DNA from: Trichococcus flocculiformis
Lineage (GTDB): Bacteria > Bacillota > Bacilli > Lactobacillales > Aerococcaceae
Assembly: GCF_900113645.1 (NCBI RefSeq)
Contig: NZ_FOQC01000002.1
Coordinates: 41,420-105,419, forward strand
Direction: 5' to 3'
DNA: 64,000 bases
This document shows positions 9,786 through 17,865 of this stretch, piece by piece. The notes below the pieces were generated by a model. That model did no database searches. It saw only the letters and a list, made by a program, of their open reading frames with translations, and was not told the origin of the DNA. The position numbers and the translations under genes were made by a program. Numbering within the stretch: the first letter of the stretch is position 1; every line of letters starts with the position of its first letter.

Positions 9786-9853
9786 TGGGTTATGCAAAGA
9801 TAAATGCCTTTTTGTGCCTTCCGGTAGATTGAAAAACTGAATAATTTTTGCTT

Positions 9854-10071
9854 ATCCGACACCTTGCGCAACGTTTGCTCTCCGGTTGTCGGATTCTTCC
9901 GGGTTATCCGGCAACGAGCACGACGATTGCTCTCTGGCTGTCGGATTCTTCCGGGTTATCCGACAACGAGCACGACGATTGCTCTCTGGCTGTCGGATTC
10001 TTCCGGGTTACCCGACAAATCACAGAATGCTTGCTCTCAGGTTGTCGGATTCTTCCGGGTTATCCGGCAAC
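9854..10071 (+). repeat. 52-bp dyad repeat array 1 (4 full units plus a half)
   Basis: Full units are 31 nt, starting at 9885, 9937, 9989 and 10041, exactly 52 nt apart. Arms are GTTGTCGGAT / ATCCGACAAC with centre TCTTCCGGGTT. The 21-nt spacer is also repeated (ending GCTCTC), so this is a tandem repeat and not a CRISPR array. An in-phase right half-unit (ATCCGACACC, 9854-9863) precedes the first full unit. Arm changes in units 1 and 4 give U-G wobbles in a plus-strand RNA; those in units 2 and 3 fit the minus strand better. The array lies between the aldolase gene and the NERD gene. Confidence 0.92.
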
Positions 10072-10150
10072 CGGAATAGAAACTGTTTACAATAAATTCA
10101 TTCGCACGTTCTTGCGTATAGTCACTATAGTAGTACTAAAAATAATTGAG

Positions 10151-11056
10151 GTGATTGTTATCGCGTACAAAGAACGGATTAAACCCGAGCATCTACGAAT
10201 TTTAGAAATATTACTTACTCGCACGAAAATATCAAGAGATGATTACTATTATTTCCTCAATCTGAAAAAGGGTTTCGAAGGGGAGCTCGTATTTGATGCG
10301 TACACCAAGCAATTCAAATTAGATCATTTCTTTTTGAATGATCTTCAGTTAGAAATAAGGCGTGCTCCTTTCCAAGTAGATGCTCTAATGATTCGCACCA
10401 ATCTGCTTATCCTGTATGAAATCAAGAATTTTGAAGGTATCTATAAATGGGGAGCGGAGAAATTCACAAAAACAACCGGAACAGAGTTGGAGAATCCATC
10501 CTTGCAGCTGCAGAAAACGAAAGTACGTCTGGAACTTTTACTCCAGGAAAAAGGATATTCGTTAAAGGTTGACGCCTATGTCATCTTTGTCAATCCGGAA
10601 TTCACATTGTTGGGGACGCCAAATGACTCCAATTTTATACTTCCTAGCCAGATTCCTGGTCATTTTCGTAACATCCAGGCAGCCCCTGAGCTGAATGCCG
10701 AGCAAATAAAATTGGCTGAAACGCTGATGAATCTCCATGATTCCAGCTATCCAAGAAAAAAGACGCAATATACTTATTCAGATTTAAAAAAAGGCATCAC
10801 GTGCCCAGAATGCGGAACTTTAGCGGAGAAATTTAGCGGATATTCCCAAGTTTGTACCAAATGCGGAAACAAAATGAACGTCAATAAGGCCATACGATCA
10901 AGCATCGAGGACTTTCACACACTGTTCCCGGAAATTAAATTGACATCCCGCCGTATGATGGATTGGTGTGGTTGCGGCAACGACATGCGCGTGTATAGAG
11001 TTCTCAAGAAAAATTATCGAATGATAGGCAAAAATCGCGGTCGATACTACATTTGA
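10151..11056 (+). CDS. NERD-domain protein with C-terminal zinc ribbon
   Basis: The N-terminal half matches the nuclease-related NERD domain: GFEGELVFD, then FQVDALMI, then LYEIKNFEG. Together these form the E..D..ExK pattern of a PD-(D/E)xK-like fold. A C-terminal CPECG..CTKCG pair and a later WCGCG suggest zinc binding. Function is not established; NERD proteins are often found with DNA-processing or defence genes. The frame is open back through the upstream repeat array to 9848, which is not believable coding. The nearest usable start is GTG 10151 (301 aa), which overlaps a GAGGTG ribosome-binding-like motif, so the start is uncertain. A repeat array lies on each side. Base composition is more AT-rich than the neighbours. 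Confidence 0.78.
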   Translation: MIVIAYKERIKPEHLRILEILLTRTKISRDDYYYFLNLKKGFEGELVFDAYTKQFKLDHFFLNDLQLEIRRAPFQVDALMIRTNLLILYEIKNFEGIYKWGAEKFTKTTGTELENPSLQLQKTKVRLELLLQEKGYSLKVDAYVIFVNPEFTLLGTPNDSNFILPSQIPGHFRNIQAAPELNAEQIKLAETLMNLHDSSYPRKKTQYTYSDLKKGITCPECGTLAEKFSGYSQVCTKCGNKMNVNKAIRSSIEDFHTLFPEIKLTSRRMMDWCGCGNDMRVYRVLKKNYRMIGKNRGRYYI

Positions 11057-11078
11057 AACAAATCCAGGCGTGGGTTTC

Positions 11079-11103
11079 TTCAGTTTACAACTGAAACTTT
11101 TTT
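11079..11103 (+). terminator. terminator of the NERD gene
   Basis: Stem TTCAGTT / AACTGAA with a 3-nt loop, followed by ACTTTTTT, about 25 bp after the stop codon. Confidence 0.7.
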
Positions 11104-11134
11104 AGAATTAAAAACTACTCAAATGCCATACTTT

Positions 11135-11560
11135 ATCCGACATCACATAGAGCGTTAGTATTCCGGTTGTCGGATTCTTTGCGATTATCCGACAACTCAC
11201 AGAGCGTTTGCTCTCAGGTTGTCGGATTCTTCCGGGTTATCCGACAACTCACAGAATGTTTGCTCTCAGGTTGTCGGATTTTTCCGGGTTATCCGACAAC
11301 TCACAAAACGTTTACTCTCCGGTTGTCGGATTCTTCCGGGTTATCCGACAACTCACAGAGCGTTTGCTCTCAGGTTGTCGGATTTTTCCGGGTTATCCGA
11401 CAACTCGCAGAACGTTTGCTCTCCGGTTGTCGGATTCTTCTGGTTTATCCGACAACTCACAGAACGTTTGCTCTCCGGTTGTCGGATTCTTCTAGGTTAT
11501 CCGACAAATCACAGAACGTTTGCTCTCCGGTTGTCGGATTCTTCTGGTTTATCCGACAGC
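11135..11560 (+). repeat. 52-bp dyad repeat array 2 (8 full units plus a half)
   Basis: Full units start at 11166, 11218, 11270, 11322, 11374, 11426, 11478 and 11530, with no deviation from 52 nt. Arms are GTTGTCGGAT / ATCCGACAAC. The centre is TCTTCCGGGTT with small variants (TCTTCTGGTTT, TTTTTCCGGGTT). The spacer resembles TCACAGAACGTTTGCTCTCCG. As in array 1, an in-phase right half-unit (11135-11144) precedes the first full unit. All copies share one orientation. No translation is proposed: 52 is not a multiple of three and all three plus frames stay open by composition. Confidence 0.93.
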
Positions 11561-11600
11561 CCAAAGGAAACCACCTGTACAGAACTTTTTCAATCAAACA

Positions 11601-11650
11601 AAAAGCTCCCGAATTACAGCATAATACATCGCTGTAATTCGGGAGCTTTT
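11601..11650. terminator. bidirectional terminator (20-bp perfect stem)
   Basis: Perfect inverted repeat, arms 11601-11620 and 11631-11650, 10-nt loop, with A and T runs at the ends. It closes the minus-strand glutamine transporter operon and separates it from repeat array 2. Confidence 0.9.
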
Positions 11651-11656
11651 CAAATT

Positions 11657-12316
11657 TTAAGCATTCTGCGCATTGCGCTTGTGCCAGCTTCGGACGACTG
11701 CCGAAAGCGTGAAGCAGATGATGAAATACACCAACGCCAGAAAGGCATAAATCATGAACACTTCCTGTGTTTTCGTCACTTTTCCGAGGATAACTTGCCC
11801 ACTTCTTGTGAATTCCATGATCCCCAGACCGGCCAAGAAAGAAGTATCCTTGATGGTAGTAATCACTTGCGACAGCAGTGAAGGGACAATCTTCTTGAAT
11901 GCTTGCGGCAAAACGATGTACCACAAAGACTGCATGAAGGAAAAACCTTGAGAATGGGCAGCTTCGAATTGCCCTTTCGGTATCGAATTCAATCCTCCGC
12001 GCACGATTTCGGCTACAACGGCCGATGTGTACAGGAACAAGGCAAAAGATCCTTTCAAGGTTATTGTGCTGCCAGGTATCAAGAAAGAACACGAAAGCAT
12101 CCACAAAAGTAACGGTGTATTCCGGAAAAGCTCGATGTAGGCACCAGCCAGTTTTCCGAATACTTTTTTCTCATAATTACGCAACAGGCCCAATACCGTA
12201 CCGAAGATGATCGAAAGGATGACGACACCGACAGAAATCAGCAATGCCAGTTTCAATCCTTCCATCATGAACGACACATTCGATGGTGTGAAGACTGTTC
12301 TGATCGATTCCATCAT
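11657..12316 (-). CDS. glnP: amino-acid ABC transporter permease (GlnP/GlnM type)
   Basis: Membrane permease of a polar amino-acid importer. The 219-aa protein has about five hydrophobic segments and the EAA loop (AAHSQGFSFMQSLWYIVLPQAFKKI) that contacts the ATPase. An ATRNTPLL-like FRNTPLLLWM motif is typical of the His/Glu/Gln/Arg permease family. ATG 12316 has GGAGG with 7-nt spacing and overlaps the stop of the previous permease in an ATGA arrangement. It is the last gene of an ATPase-binding protein-permease-permease operon, the same order as Bacillus glnQHMP. Substrate glutamine or glutamate is inferred from the GlnR-type box upstream. Confidence 0.88.
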   Translation of the reverse strand: MMESIRTVFTPSNVSFMMEGLKLALLISVGVVILSIIFGTVLGLLRNYEKKVFGKLAGAYIELFRNTPLLLWMLSCSFLIPGSTITLKGSFALFLYTSAVVAEIVRGGLNSIPKGQFEAAHSQGFSFMQSLWYIVLPQAFKKIVPSLLSQVITTIKDTSFLAGLGIMEFTRSGQVILGKVTKTQEVFMIYAFLALVYFIICFTLSAVVRSWHKRNAQNA

Positions 12317-13035
12317 TCCATCACCTCCGGAATATCTACGCCAAGGTTGACAACAACCGTATCATTGTCTTTCAGTTTTTGCTCGTATTTCCGCGCAAAT
12401 GTTGCAAGCGGGAAACAAAGCAGGAAGTAAAGCAATCCGGCAACTGCGTAAGCAGGTCCGTAGTTCAAACTGTAGGAAGCATAAGAATCGGCTACATACA
12501 TCAGATCCGCTCCGGCGATGATCGCCAATACGGAAGTATTCTTGATCAAGTTGACGGCTTGATTGGTCAAAGGCGGCAAAATGATTTTGACCATCTGCGG
12601 CAAGATGACGTAACGCATTGTTTGGATATAGTTGAAGCCCTCTGAGTAAGCTGCCTCTTCTTGGCCTTTCGGAACAGCGAGGATACCTGCACGAACGACT
12701 TCAGCGATGTAGGCACCGTGATACATCCCTACACCGACTACCCCGATCGTAAATTCGCTCAGCACCAAGCCTGCCATCGCAAGCCCGTTGTACATGAAGA
12801 AGATTTGGATAACCAACGGGATATTCTGAAACATTTCCACGTATATTCTGGCAACAGCACGAGGCAATCGGCCTTTTGCCGTGGACATGGTCCCCACGAC
12901 AACCCCGATGACCAAAGCCAGCAACAACGCCAACACAGCGACTTGGAGTGTCCGGATAAATCCGGCTCCAATGTCGCTGCTGTTTTCAAGAAGGCTTTCC
13001 CAACGCCAGAGAGCGAATGGATTGGTACTTCTCAT
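12313..13035 (-). CDS. glnM: amino-acid ABC transporter permease (GlnM/GlnP type)
   Basis: Second permease of the same importer, 240 aa with about five membrane segments. It carries the FQNIPLVIQIFF motif and an EAA loop (AAYSEGFNYIQTMRYVILPQ). ATG 13035 shares bases with the stop of the binding-protein gene (TAATG), so translation is probably coupled. A GTG at 13053 is a less likely upstream start. It is expected to form a heterodimer with the permease encoded next. Substrate inference as for the rest of the operon. Confidence 0.88.
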   Translation of the reverse strand: MRSTNPFALWRWESLLENSSDIGAGFIRTLQVAVLALLLALVIGVVVGTMSTAKGRLPRAVARIYVEMFQNIPLVIQIFFMYNGLAMAGLVLSEFTIGVVGVGMYHGAYIAEVVRAGILAVPKGQEEAAYSEGFNYIQTMRYVILPQMVKIILPPLTNQAVNLIKNTSVLAIIAGADLMYVADSYASYSLNYGPAYAVAGLLYFLLCFPLATFARKYEQKLKDNDTVVVNLGVDIPEVME

Positions 13036-13868
13036 TACTCGCCCAATCCCCACTCAGTAATCATTGCATCAAGGGTGCCGTCTTCTCCCCATGCAGTGAT
13101 TAAGTCATTAACAGTCGTTGCCAATTCTGTGTTTGATTTCTTGATCGCAACACCGTAATCTTGTGTAGCGAAGCGGTCTTTCAGGATTTGAGTTGAATCA
13201 TCCAAGTAGCCAGCCAAGATGGATCTGTCCACGCTGAATGCATCCACACGGCCTGAATCCAACGCAGCTTTGATTTCTGGATAAGTAGCGTATTCTGAGT
13301 AGCTCAAAGAGATACCATATTGTTCAGCTTCAGCATTGATTGCATCAGCAGTTGTTGAACTTTGGGCAACCCCGATCGTAGCCCCATCCATGTCAGACAA
13401 GCCTGTATAGCCTTTGTCTTTCTTGACCAAAAGGCCGACTGCATCTACGTAATAAGCATCAGAGAAGTTGTAAGTTTCTTTACGTTCTTCTGTAACAGTG
13501 AACGTTGCGATGACCATATCCACTTCGCCGTTATCCAATAATGGACCACGCGTTTTTGCAGTTACCGGAACCAATTCAATCGCTTCAGCATCGCCTAAGA
13601 TTTCTTCAGCGATTTTTTTTGCGATGTCGATTTCAAAACCTTCGATTTCGTTTGTTTCAGTGTTTCTTAATCCAAAATTCGGCACATCTTCTTTAACGCC
13701 GACTTTCAATACGCCTGCTTCTTTGATTGTTTCTGCGGTCACTTGACCGGAAGCATCTGTTGCGGAACCAGCCGCAGAATCTGCTGTATCCGTAGCATCA
13801 CTACCGCAAGCACCCAAGAACAATGCAGCCGATAAACATAACGAAACCCATAGATTTTTCTTTTTCAT
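13035..13868 (-). CDS. glnH: amino-acid ABC transporter substrate-binding lipoprotein
   Basis: Extracellular lipid-anchored receptor of the importer. A signal peptide (MKKKNLWVSLCLSAALFLGACG) ends in lipobox LGAC, giving a lipidated Cys. A Ser/Thr/Ala/Asp-rich linker follows and then a family 3 solute-binding domain with the typical VLKVGVKEDVPNFG start and FEIDIAKKIAEE. ATG 13868 has AGGAGG with 8-nt spacing; the TTG at 13874 falls between them and is rejected. Glutamine or glutamate specificity is inferred from operon order and the upstream GlnR-type box, not from binding residues. Confidence 0.9.
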   Translation of the reverse strand: MKKKNLWVSLCLSAALFLGACGSDATDTADSAAGSATDASGQVTAETIKEAGVLKVGVKEDVPNFGLRNTETNEIEGFEIDIAKKIAEEILGDAEAIELVPVTAKTRGPLLDNGEVDMVIATFTVTEERKETYNFSDAYYVDAVGLLVKKDKGYTGLSDMDGATIGVAQSSTTADAINAEAEQYGISLSYSEYATYPEIKAALDSGRVDAFSVDRSILAGYLDDSTQILKDRFATQDYGVAIKKSNTELATTVNDLITAWGEDGTLDAMITEWGLGE

Positions 13869-13908
13869 ACCCAATTCCTCCTATAATGTTGTATTCCGAA
13901 AAGATCGG

Positions 13909-14631
13909 TTATCTTAAAATTTTACCCAAGAAGGCTTTCGTCCGCTCGTTTGTCGGATTGTCGAAAAAGTGCTCCGGAGTGCCTTCTTCAACAATCATGC
14001 CGTCAGCCATGAAGATTACCCGATCGGCAACTTGTCTCGCAAAGCCCATTTCATGCGTCACCACAACCATCGTGATGTTCATGCTGGAAAGTTTGATCAT
14101 GACATCCAATACTTCCTGAACCGTTTCAGGGTCCAATGCCGAAGTGGGTTCATCAAAAAGAATGATCTTTCGCTGTGAACAAAGTGCTCTTGCGATTGCT
14201 ACTCTTTGTTGTTGTCCGCCTGAGAGTGTTGAAGGATAGACGTTCGCCTTTTCTCGCAATCCGACGATATCCAAATATTCGTAAGCCATCTCTTCCGCTT
14301 CTTTTTTGGTTTTCCCTTGCAGCTTCATAGGGCCGATTGTCAGGTTGCCTAACACGGTCATATGCGGATACAAATTAAATTGTTGAAAAACCATTGCAGA
14401 GGAATGACGGACAATGTCCAACTTGTTCTTAGGTGTGACTTCTGTGCCGTCTATAAAAACTTTTCCGTCTGTAGGCTCTTCGAGGAAATTCATACAACGG
14501 ACTGTCGTACTTTTACCTGAACCGGAAGGCCCGATAATAACCACTTTTTCCCCTTCGGCAACTTCAAGGTTGATATCCTTCAACACATGGTTGGCGCCGA
14601 AATACTTGTTTACGTGCTCTAACTTAATCAA
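13909..14631 (-). CDS. glnQ: amino-acid ABC transporter ATPase (GlnQ type)
   Basis: Energises the importer by ATP hydrolysis on the cytoplasmic face. Walker A is GPSGSGKST, the Q-loop is [12 protein letters not shown], the signature is [15 protein letters not shown], and Walker B is [11 protein letters not shown], followed by an H-loop VTHEM. The frame is open to 14664. However, TTG 14631 follows GAGG closely and gives an N-terminus [12 protein letters not shown] that matches the family exactly; ATG 14661 lacks a ribosome binding site. It is the first gene of a four-gene operon with a strong promoter at 14742-14770. Confidence 0.9.
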   Translation of the reverse strand: MIKLEHVNKYFGANHVLKDINLEVAEGEKVVIIGPSGSGKSTTVRCMNFLEEPTDGKVFIDGTEVTPKNKLDIVRHSSAMVFQQFNLYPHMTVLGNLTIGPMKLQGKTKKEAEEMAYEYLDIVGLREKANVYPSTLSGGQQQRVAIARALCSQRKIILFDEPTSALDPETVQEVLDVMIKLSSMNITMVVVTHEMGFARQVADRVIFMADGMIVEEGTPEHFFDNPTNERTKAFLGKILR

Positions 14632-14741
14632 TTTTGCCTCAACCCCTTTTATGCTCGCCATCACGCTGCTTTAATTTCAAGAGCATGGATTGGATCCTTG
14701 TCAAGAAAGGACCTCTTCTTATATTTATACCGTTAAGCAAA

Positions 14742-14770
14742 ATTATAATGAAAGCATGATTAAAAATCAA
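14742..14770 (-). promoter_or_regulatory. promoter of the glutamine transporter operon
   Basis: Minus strand TTGATT (14765-14770), 17-nt spacer, consensus TATAAT (14742-14747). Transcription would begin near 14735, about 100 nt before glnQ. Confidence 0.75.
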
Positions 14771-14789
14771 TTAAATTCTTCCGCGAGAA

Positions 14790-14806
14790 TGTTAGAATTT
14801 CTAACA
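14790..14806. promoter_or_regulatory. GlnR/TnrA-type operator
   Basis: TGTTAGAATTTCTAACA is a 17-nt dyad with 8-nt perfect arms that matches the published nitrogen-regulator consensus TGTNA-N7-TNACA. It is centred about 60 bp upstream of the predicted transcription start of the glnQ operon. It supports nitrogen-responsive control. Confidence 0.75.
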
Positions 14807-15099
14807 CGAATTTCCCGTATTCTTACTTAATTGTTAAAAACCGCCTATTTTATGCCTGTTTTATGAGAAAGCCTTCCACGATTCTCGCTTTTATATAAAT
14901 CTTTCTGCTTTAATGTAGCATCCTGAGGCAAAAAGCTTCATTTAAAATAAATAACCGACATAGAAACTTATCGATAATTCTCATTTCATTTCAATATTCT
15001 TGTTTGATTGAACTAAAGGAGCACATTTCAGTATATCTTTCAGCCGTTTTTTGATAAAATGACTGCGTATGAAAATTCCATGATAAAGGGGTACTTACT

Positions 15100-16317
15100 T
15101 TGCCAGAAAAACATAATAAAATTCTTTCTTCCAAAAACTGGGCACCACATACACACCAAGCGCTGAATGCTGTCATCTCTTCTTACGGGAACCAAAGCAG
15201 TTCATTCGATCCGGCTGCCCCTCCTTATGTTGTCTTTGATTTCGACAACACTTCCGCCATCATGGATATAGAAGATACTTTGATGCTTTATATGTTGCTA
15301 CATTTGGATTACCGTTTGACGCCTGATCAGTTCCATGCGATTTTGACGGATGGCCTCGAGAATGTCGGCGCAACAGTGGACACGCTCCTCAATAAGACCA
15401 ATCCGCTTGCTACGATCGGCAATATCGCTGACGATATCAAAGTAGCCTATGCTTGGTTGTACAAGCAATATGAAGGTTTTATGCAAGGCGGGACCCTCTC
15501 GTTGGAAGAAGCAAAAAAGTCTTCTTACTATGAAGAATTCGCCGCAAAAATTCGTTTGTTCTACACGGTCATCAACGGTGACTTCAAAAGAAAAGCCGGC
15601 TATCCTTGGATGACTTACCTTTTTGCGCAACGCAGCAGCGAAGAGTTACGCCAGTTGGCTTACCAATCGATTTCTTATTGGTTGCAGTACGGAAAATTCG
15701 AACGCGTGACCTTGACGAGCCCGGCTGATTTGACGAGCAAAGCCGGCGTCATCGTATCGCATTACGATACTGGTTTAGCCTTCCCGAATGAGTTGAAGGA
15801 ACTCTATCATGTTCTGCAGGCAAACGGCATCGTCGTCTATGTCATTTCGGCTTCACCTGTAGATGTCGTCCAAGTCGCCGCAACGCATCCGGACTTCGGT
15901 TACGGATTGGACAACGAACACATCATCGGCATGTATTACAACAAGGATGAAAACGGCCTGATCCAGCCAAGCATGCAACCAGGCAAAAATATTACGAAAG
16001 GTCCCGGTAAAACAGCCGTCATCACAGAACAGCTGATGCCGAAGCACAACGAAAAACAACCGCTGATGCTCTTCGGAGACAGCACCGGCGACTACGATAT
16101 GATGATGGAACTGAAGGACGCCAAACTCTGCGTTCTCTTCAACCGTTACATGAACGATGACACTCAAAAATTGGCGCGCGAAGCTTTCCGCACAATTGAG
16201 GACGAAAATCCGCGCATCGTACTGCAGGGTCGTGACGAAAATAAAGGCAGCCTGCGCCCTTCCGAGAAGACGATCCTTTTGGGAACCCAAGAAGAAGTAC
16301 TCATCCACGAAGCGTAA
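15100..16317 (+). CDS. HAD-superfamily phosphatase (phosphoserine-phosphatase-like)
   Basis: Predicted cytosolic haloacid-dehalogenase-type phosphohydrolase of 405 aa. Motif I is FDFDNT at about residues 46-51, with the nucleophilic Asp. Motif II is VISASP at about 252. Motif IV is LFGDSTGDYDMM at about 330. A long helical cap between motifs I and II accounts for the size and resembles larger PSP-like hydrolases. The start is TTG 15100, supported by AAAGGGG at 8-nt spacing. No signal peptide is visible. It is monocistronic, divergent from the glutamine transporter, and has its own terminator. The substrate is unknown. Confidence 0.8.
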   Translation: MPEKHNKILSSKNWAPHTHQALNAVISSYGNQSSSFDPAAPPYVVFDFDNTSAIMDIEDTLMLYMLLHLDYRLTPDQFHAILTDGLENVGATVDTLLNKTNPLATIGNIADDIKVAYAWLYKQYEGFMQGGTLSLEEAKKSSYYEEFAAKIRLFYTVINGDFKRKAGYPWMTYLFAQRSSEELRQLAYQSISYWLQYGKFERVTLTSPADLTSKAGVIVSHYDTGLAFPNELKELYHVLQANGIVVYVISASPVDVVQVAATHPDFGYGLDNEHIIGMYYNKDENGLIQPSMQPGKNITKGPGKTAVITEQLMPKHNEKQPLMLFGDSTGDYDMMMELKDAKLCVLFNRYMNDDTQKLAREAFRTIEDENPRIVLQGRDENKGSLRPSEKTILLGTQEEVLIHEA

Positions 16318-16320
16318 ACA

Positions 16321-16366
16321 AAAGAAGCCTACGCACAATTTTTTATTGTGTGGGGCTTCTTTTTTG
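16321..16366 (+). terminator. terminator of the HAD gene
   Basis: Stem AAAGAAGCC.. / ..GGCTTCTTT extended by ACAAT/ATTGT, followed by a run of six T. Confidence 0.85.
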
Positions 16367-16411
16367 AGTATTTTGTGCTTTTTCGTATAGGCCGATATGC
16401 TTGCTTGCTGC

Positions 16412-16440
16412 TTGTCCGATTCTTCGTGGTTATCGGACAT
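16412..16440 (+). repeat. solitary dyad repeat, C-type
   Basis: TTGTCCGAT, centre TCTTCGTGGTT, ATCGGACAT. Same family as the pair at 1-81, with one terminal arm mismatch. A single copy between convergent genes. Confidence 0.8.
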
Positions 16441-16510
16441 CCCACAGTTGCCCCAAAGGCAAACCATAATAAAAATGGGCATCCTCGATCAGGATACCCA
16501 CCTCTTTTGA

Positions 16511-16921
16511 TTATAAAATGATACGGGATTCGAATTTTTGATGGCAGGTCGGACATTTCACTGTCTTCTTGCCGCGCTTGACAGGCAAACGCAAAGTCGT
16601 TTTGCAATTCGGGCACTTGCGGAAACGGGCCACCTTGATTTCCTTGAATCTTCTGAAAAATAGTTTAAGCTTTTTCTGGTTCGGCTGCCACCACTTTAGG
16701 AATTTGCGATTTTCCTCCGCGCGTTTATAGATTTGTTTCGAATAGACTCGGAACAGCGCCCAGAAAATCAGGAGTTGCGCCACTATAACCAACACACCCA
16801 AGTCCGTCATTGCACCCAAAAAGTACAGCACCATACCGGAAATGATCAACGCGTTGTAAAGCTGATCGGCACCGTATCTGCCGCGCATGAAAGTCATCAG
16901 TTTTCTTTTCAATTTTTCCAA
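16511..16921 (-). CDS. membrane protein with C-terminal zinc ribbon
   Basis: Conserved-looking 136-aa protein of unknown function. Two hydrophobic segments lie at about residues 22-60, forming a helical hairpin. A strongly basic stretch follows. A C-terminal CPNCKTTLRLP..CPTCHQKF motif has the four-cysteine zinc-ribbon pattern. Start TTG 16921 follows AAGGGG at about 8-nt spacing. It is monocistronic. It is likely a real Firmicutes protein, but I cannot name it. Confidence 0.7.
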   Translation of the reverse strand: MEKLKRKLMTFMRGRYGADQLYNALIISGMVLYFLGAMTDLGVLVIVAQLLIFWALFRVYSKQIYKRAEENRKFLKWWQPNQKKLKLFFRRFKEIKVARFRKCPNCKTTLRLPVKRGKKTVKCPTCHQKFESRIIL

Positions 16922-17108
16922 TCGGATATCCCCTTACTTCTTCGTCTGGCTACTCCTGGAGCCGAAAAAAGGCTGCAGGAATAAGCGCTATTGTCCCATT
17001 ATAGCACAGCACATCCTTATTAAAGGTTAAGAATAGTTGAAAATGAGCGGAGCGAGAAAACTCTGTGATACAATAGAAGGAAACGTTATAAACAAACGGA
17101 GGTGTATC

Positions 17109-17603
17109 ATGGGTATACTAGATTTTTTCAAAAAAGGATCCAAAGAAAAGGTTCAGCCTGTTTCCGACACTTCAGAACAAGGAAACAACGGCGTCGGCCG
17201 AATACTGTTCCAGACACGCTGGAAAGGTAGCGCATTATTCGCGGAAAATAGTCTTATCCAAAAAGTTGCAGAGCGCATCATTCAGGAAGATCCATTCTGC
17301 AAATCGTTCGGAAGTCTTGATGATGAAGCAATTGCTCGGACTAAGCGGCGGATCTATGAATACGAACAAGTCACAACGGTGAATGTTGCCATCAAAGACG
17401 GCAATCTGATGATTGAAGGCATGTCCTTGGGAAAACTTCCTGCAAAACAGTGGAACGAAATAAATCCTTATTATGGAAAAAATGATTTCACCGCATTCGT
17501 ATATGTCACCGGAGGACGCTACAAAGCTTATTCGGATGATTCAAAAACAGTCGAAATCGCTTATACACCTTATGATCTGGACATTTTTGTCCAGTTTGAA
17601 TGA
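17109..17603 (+). CDS. hypothetical protein (164 aa)
   Basis: Unrecognised soluble protein beginning MGILDFFKKGSKEK, with no membrane segment or signal. The open frame reaches 17037 but ATG 17109 has GGAGGTG at 5-nt spacing and is clearly the start. A strong terminator-like hairpin follows within 5 bp of the stop. The N-terminal basic amphipathic stretch suggests peripheral membrane or cytosolic placement, but nothing supports a function. Confidence 0.75.
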   Translation: MGILDFFKKGSKEKVQPVSDTSEQGNNGVGRILFQTRWKGSALFAENSLIQKVAERIIQEDPFCKSFGSLDDEAIARTKRRIYEYEQVTTVNVAIKDGNLMIEGMSLGKLPAKQWNEINPYYGKNDFTAFVYVTGGRYKAYSDDSKTVEIAYTPYDLDIFVQFE

Positions 17604-17606
17604 GGC

Positions 17607-17654
17607 AAAACAAACAAGGGGATCTCTCATTTGAGGGAGCCCCTTGTTTGTTTT
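17607..17654. terminator. terminator hairpin, 15-bp outer stem
   Basis: Outer arms 17607-17621 and 17640-17654 (AAAACAAACAAGGGG and its complement) with an inner CTC/GAG extension. A tracts on one side and T tracts on the other would allow use in both directions. Confidence 0.85.
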
Positions 17655-17663
17655 GTGTTATTG

Positions 17664-17852
17664 AGCAGGCTGGGACCGAAGCACAGGATGCGATCGGGAT
17701 ACTCCTTCTCCGGAGAAGGCTGGTCTGGCCGGAGAAGCGCACAGAATCAGAGCCCCAGCTCCGGCAAGCCGATGTTCGCCGAAGCTGGGAATGAAATAGT
17801 TTCAGCTTCTCCAGCAAGCGTTAGCTTGGCCGGAGCTGGGGCTCAGACATTC
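17664..17852. repeat. nested-hairpin intergenic element
   Basis: About 190 bp without a gene, made of stacked inverted repeats. It contains a perfect 16-bp palindrome CCTTCTCCGGAGAAGG (17704-17719). Outer arms at 17751-17769 and 17824-17843 pair AGCCCCAGCTCCGG with CCGGAGCTGGGGCT. Further GGAGAAGC / GCTTCTCC pairing is present. The left end GGCTGGGACC resembles short intergenic elements common in Lactobacillales. More GC-rich than its surroundings. Probably a non-autonomous repeat; copies elsewhere in the genome would prove it. Confidence 0.55.
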
Positions 17853-17865
17853 CATAAATGACAGC

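Noticed and set aside
9848-10150. Open reading through repeat array 1 into the NERD gene, and other array ORFs at 9.9 and 11.2 kb
   Set aside because: All three plus frames are open because the repeat lacks stops. 52 is not a multiple of three, so each frame reads the unit in a different phase. There is no ribosome binding site.
9885-11560. CRISPR array
   Set aside because: The 21-nt spacers are themselves repeated and there are no cas genes; the unit is a tandem repeat with a dyad.
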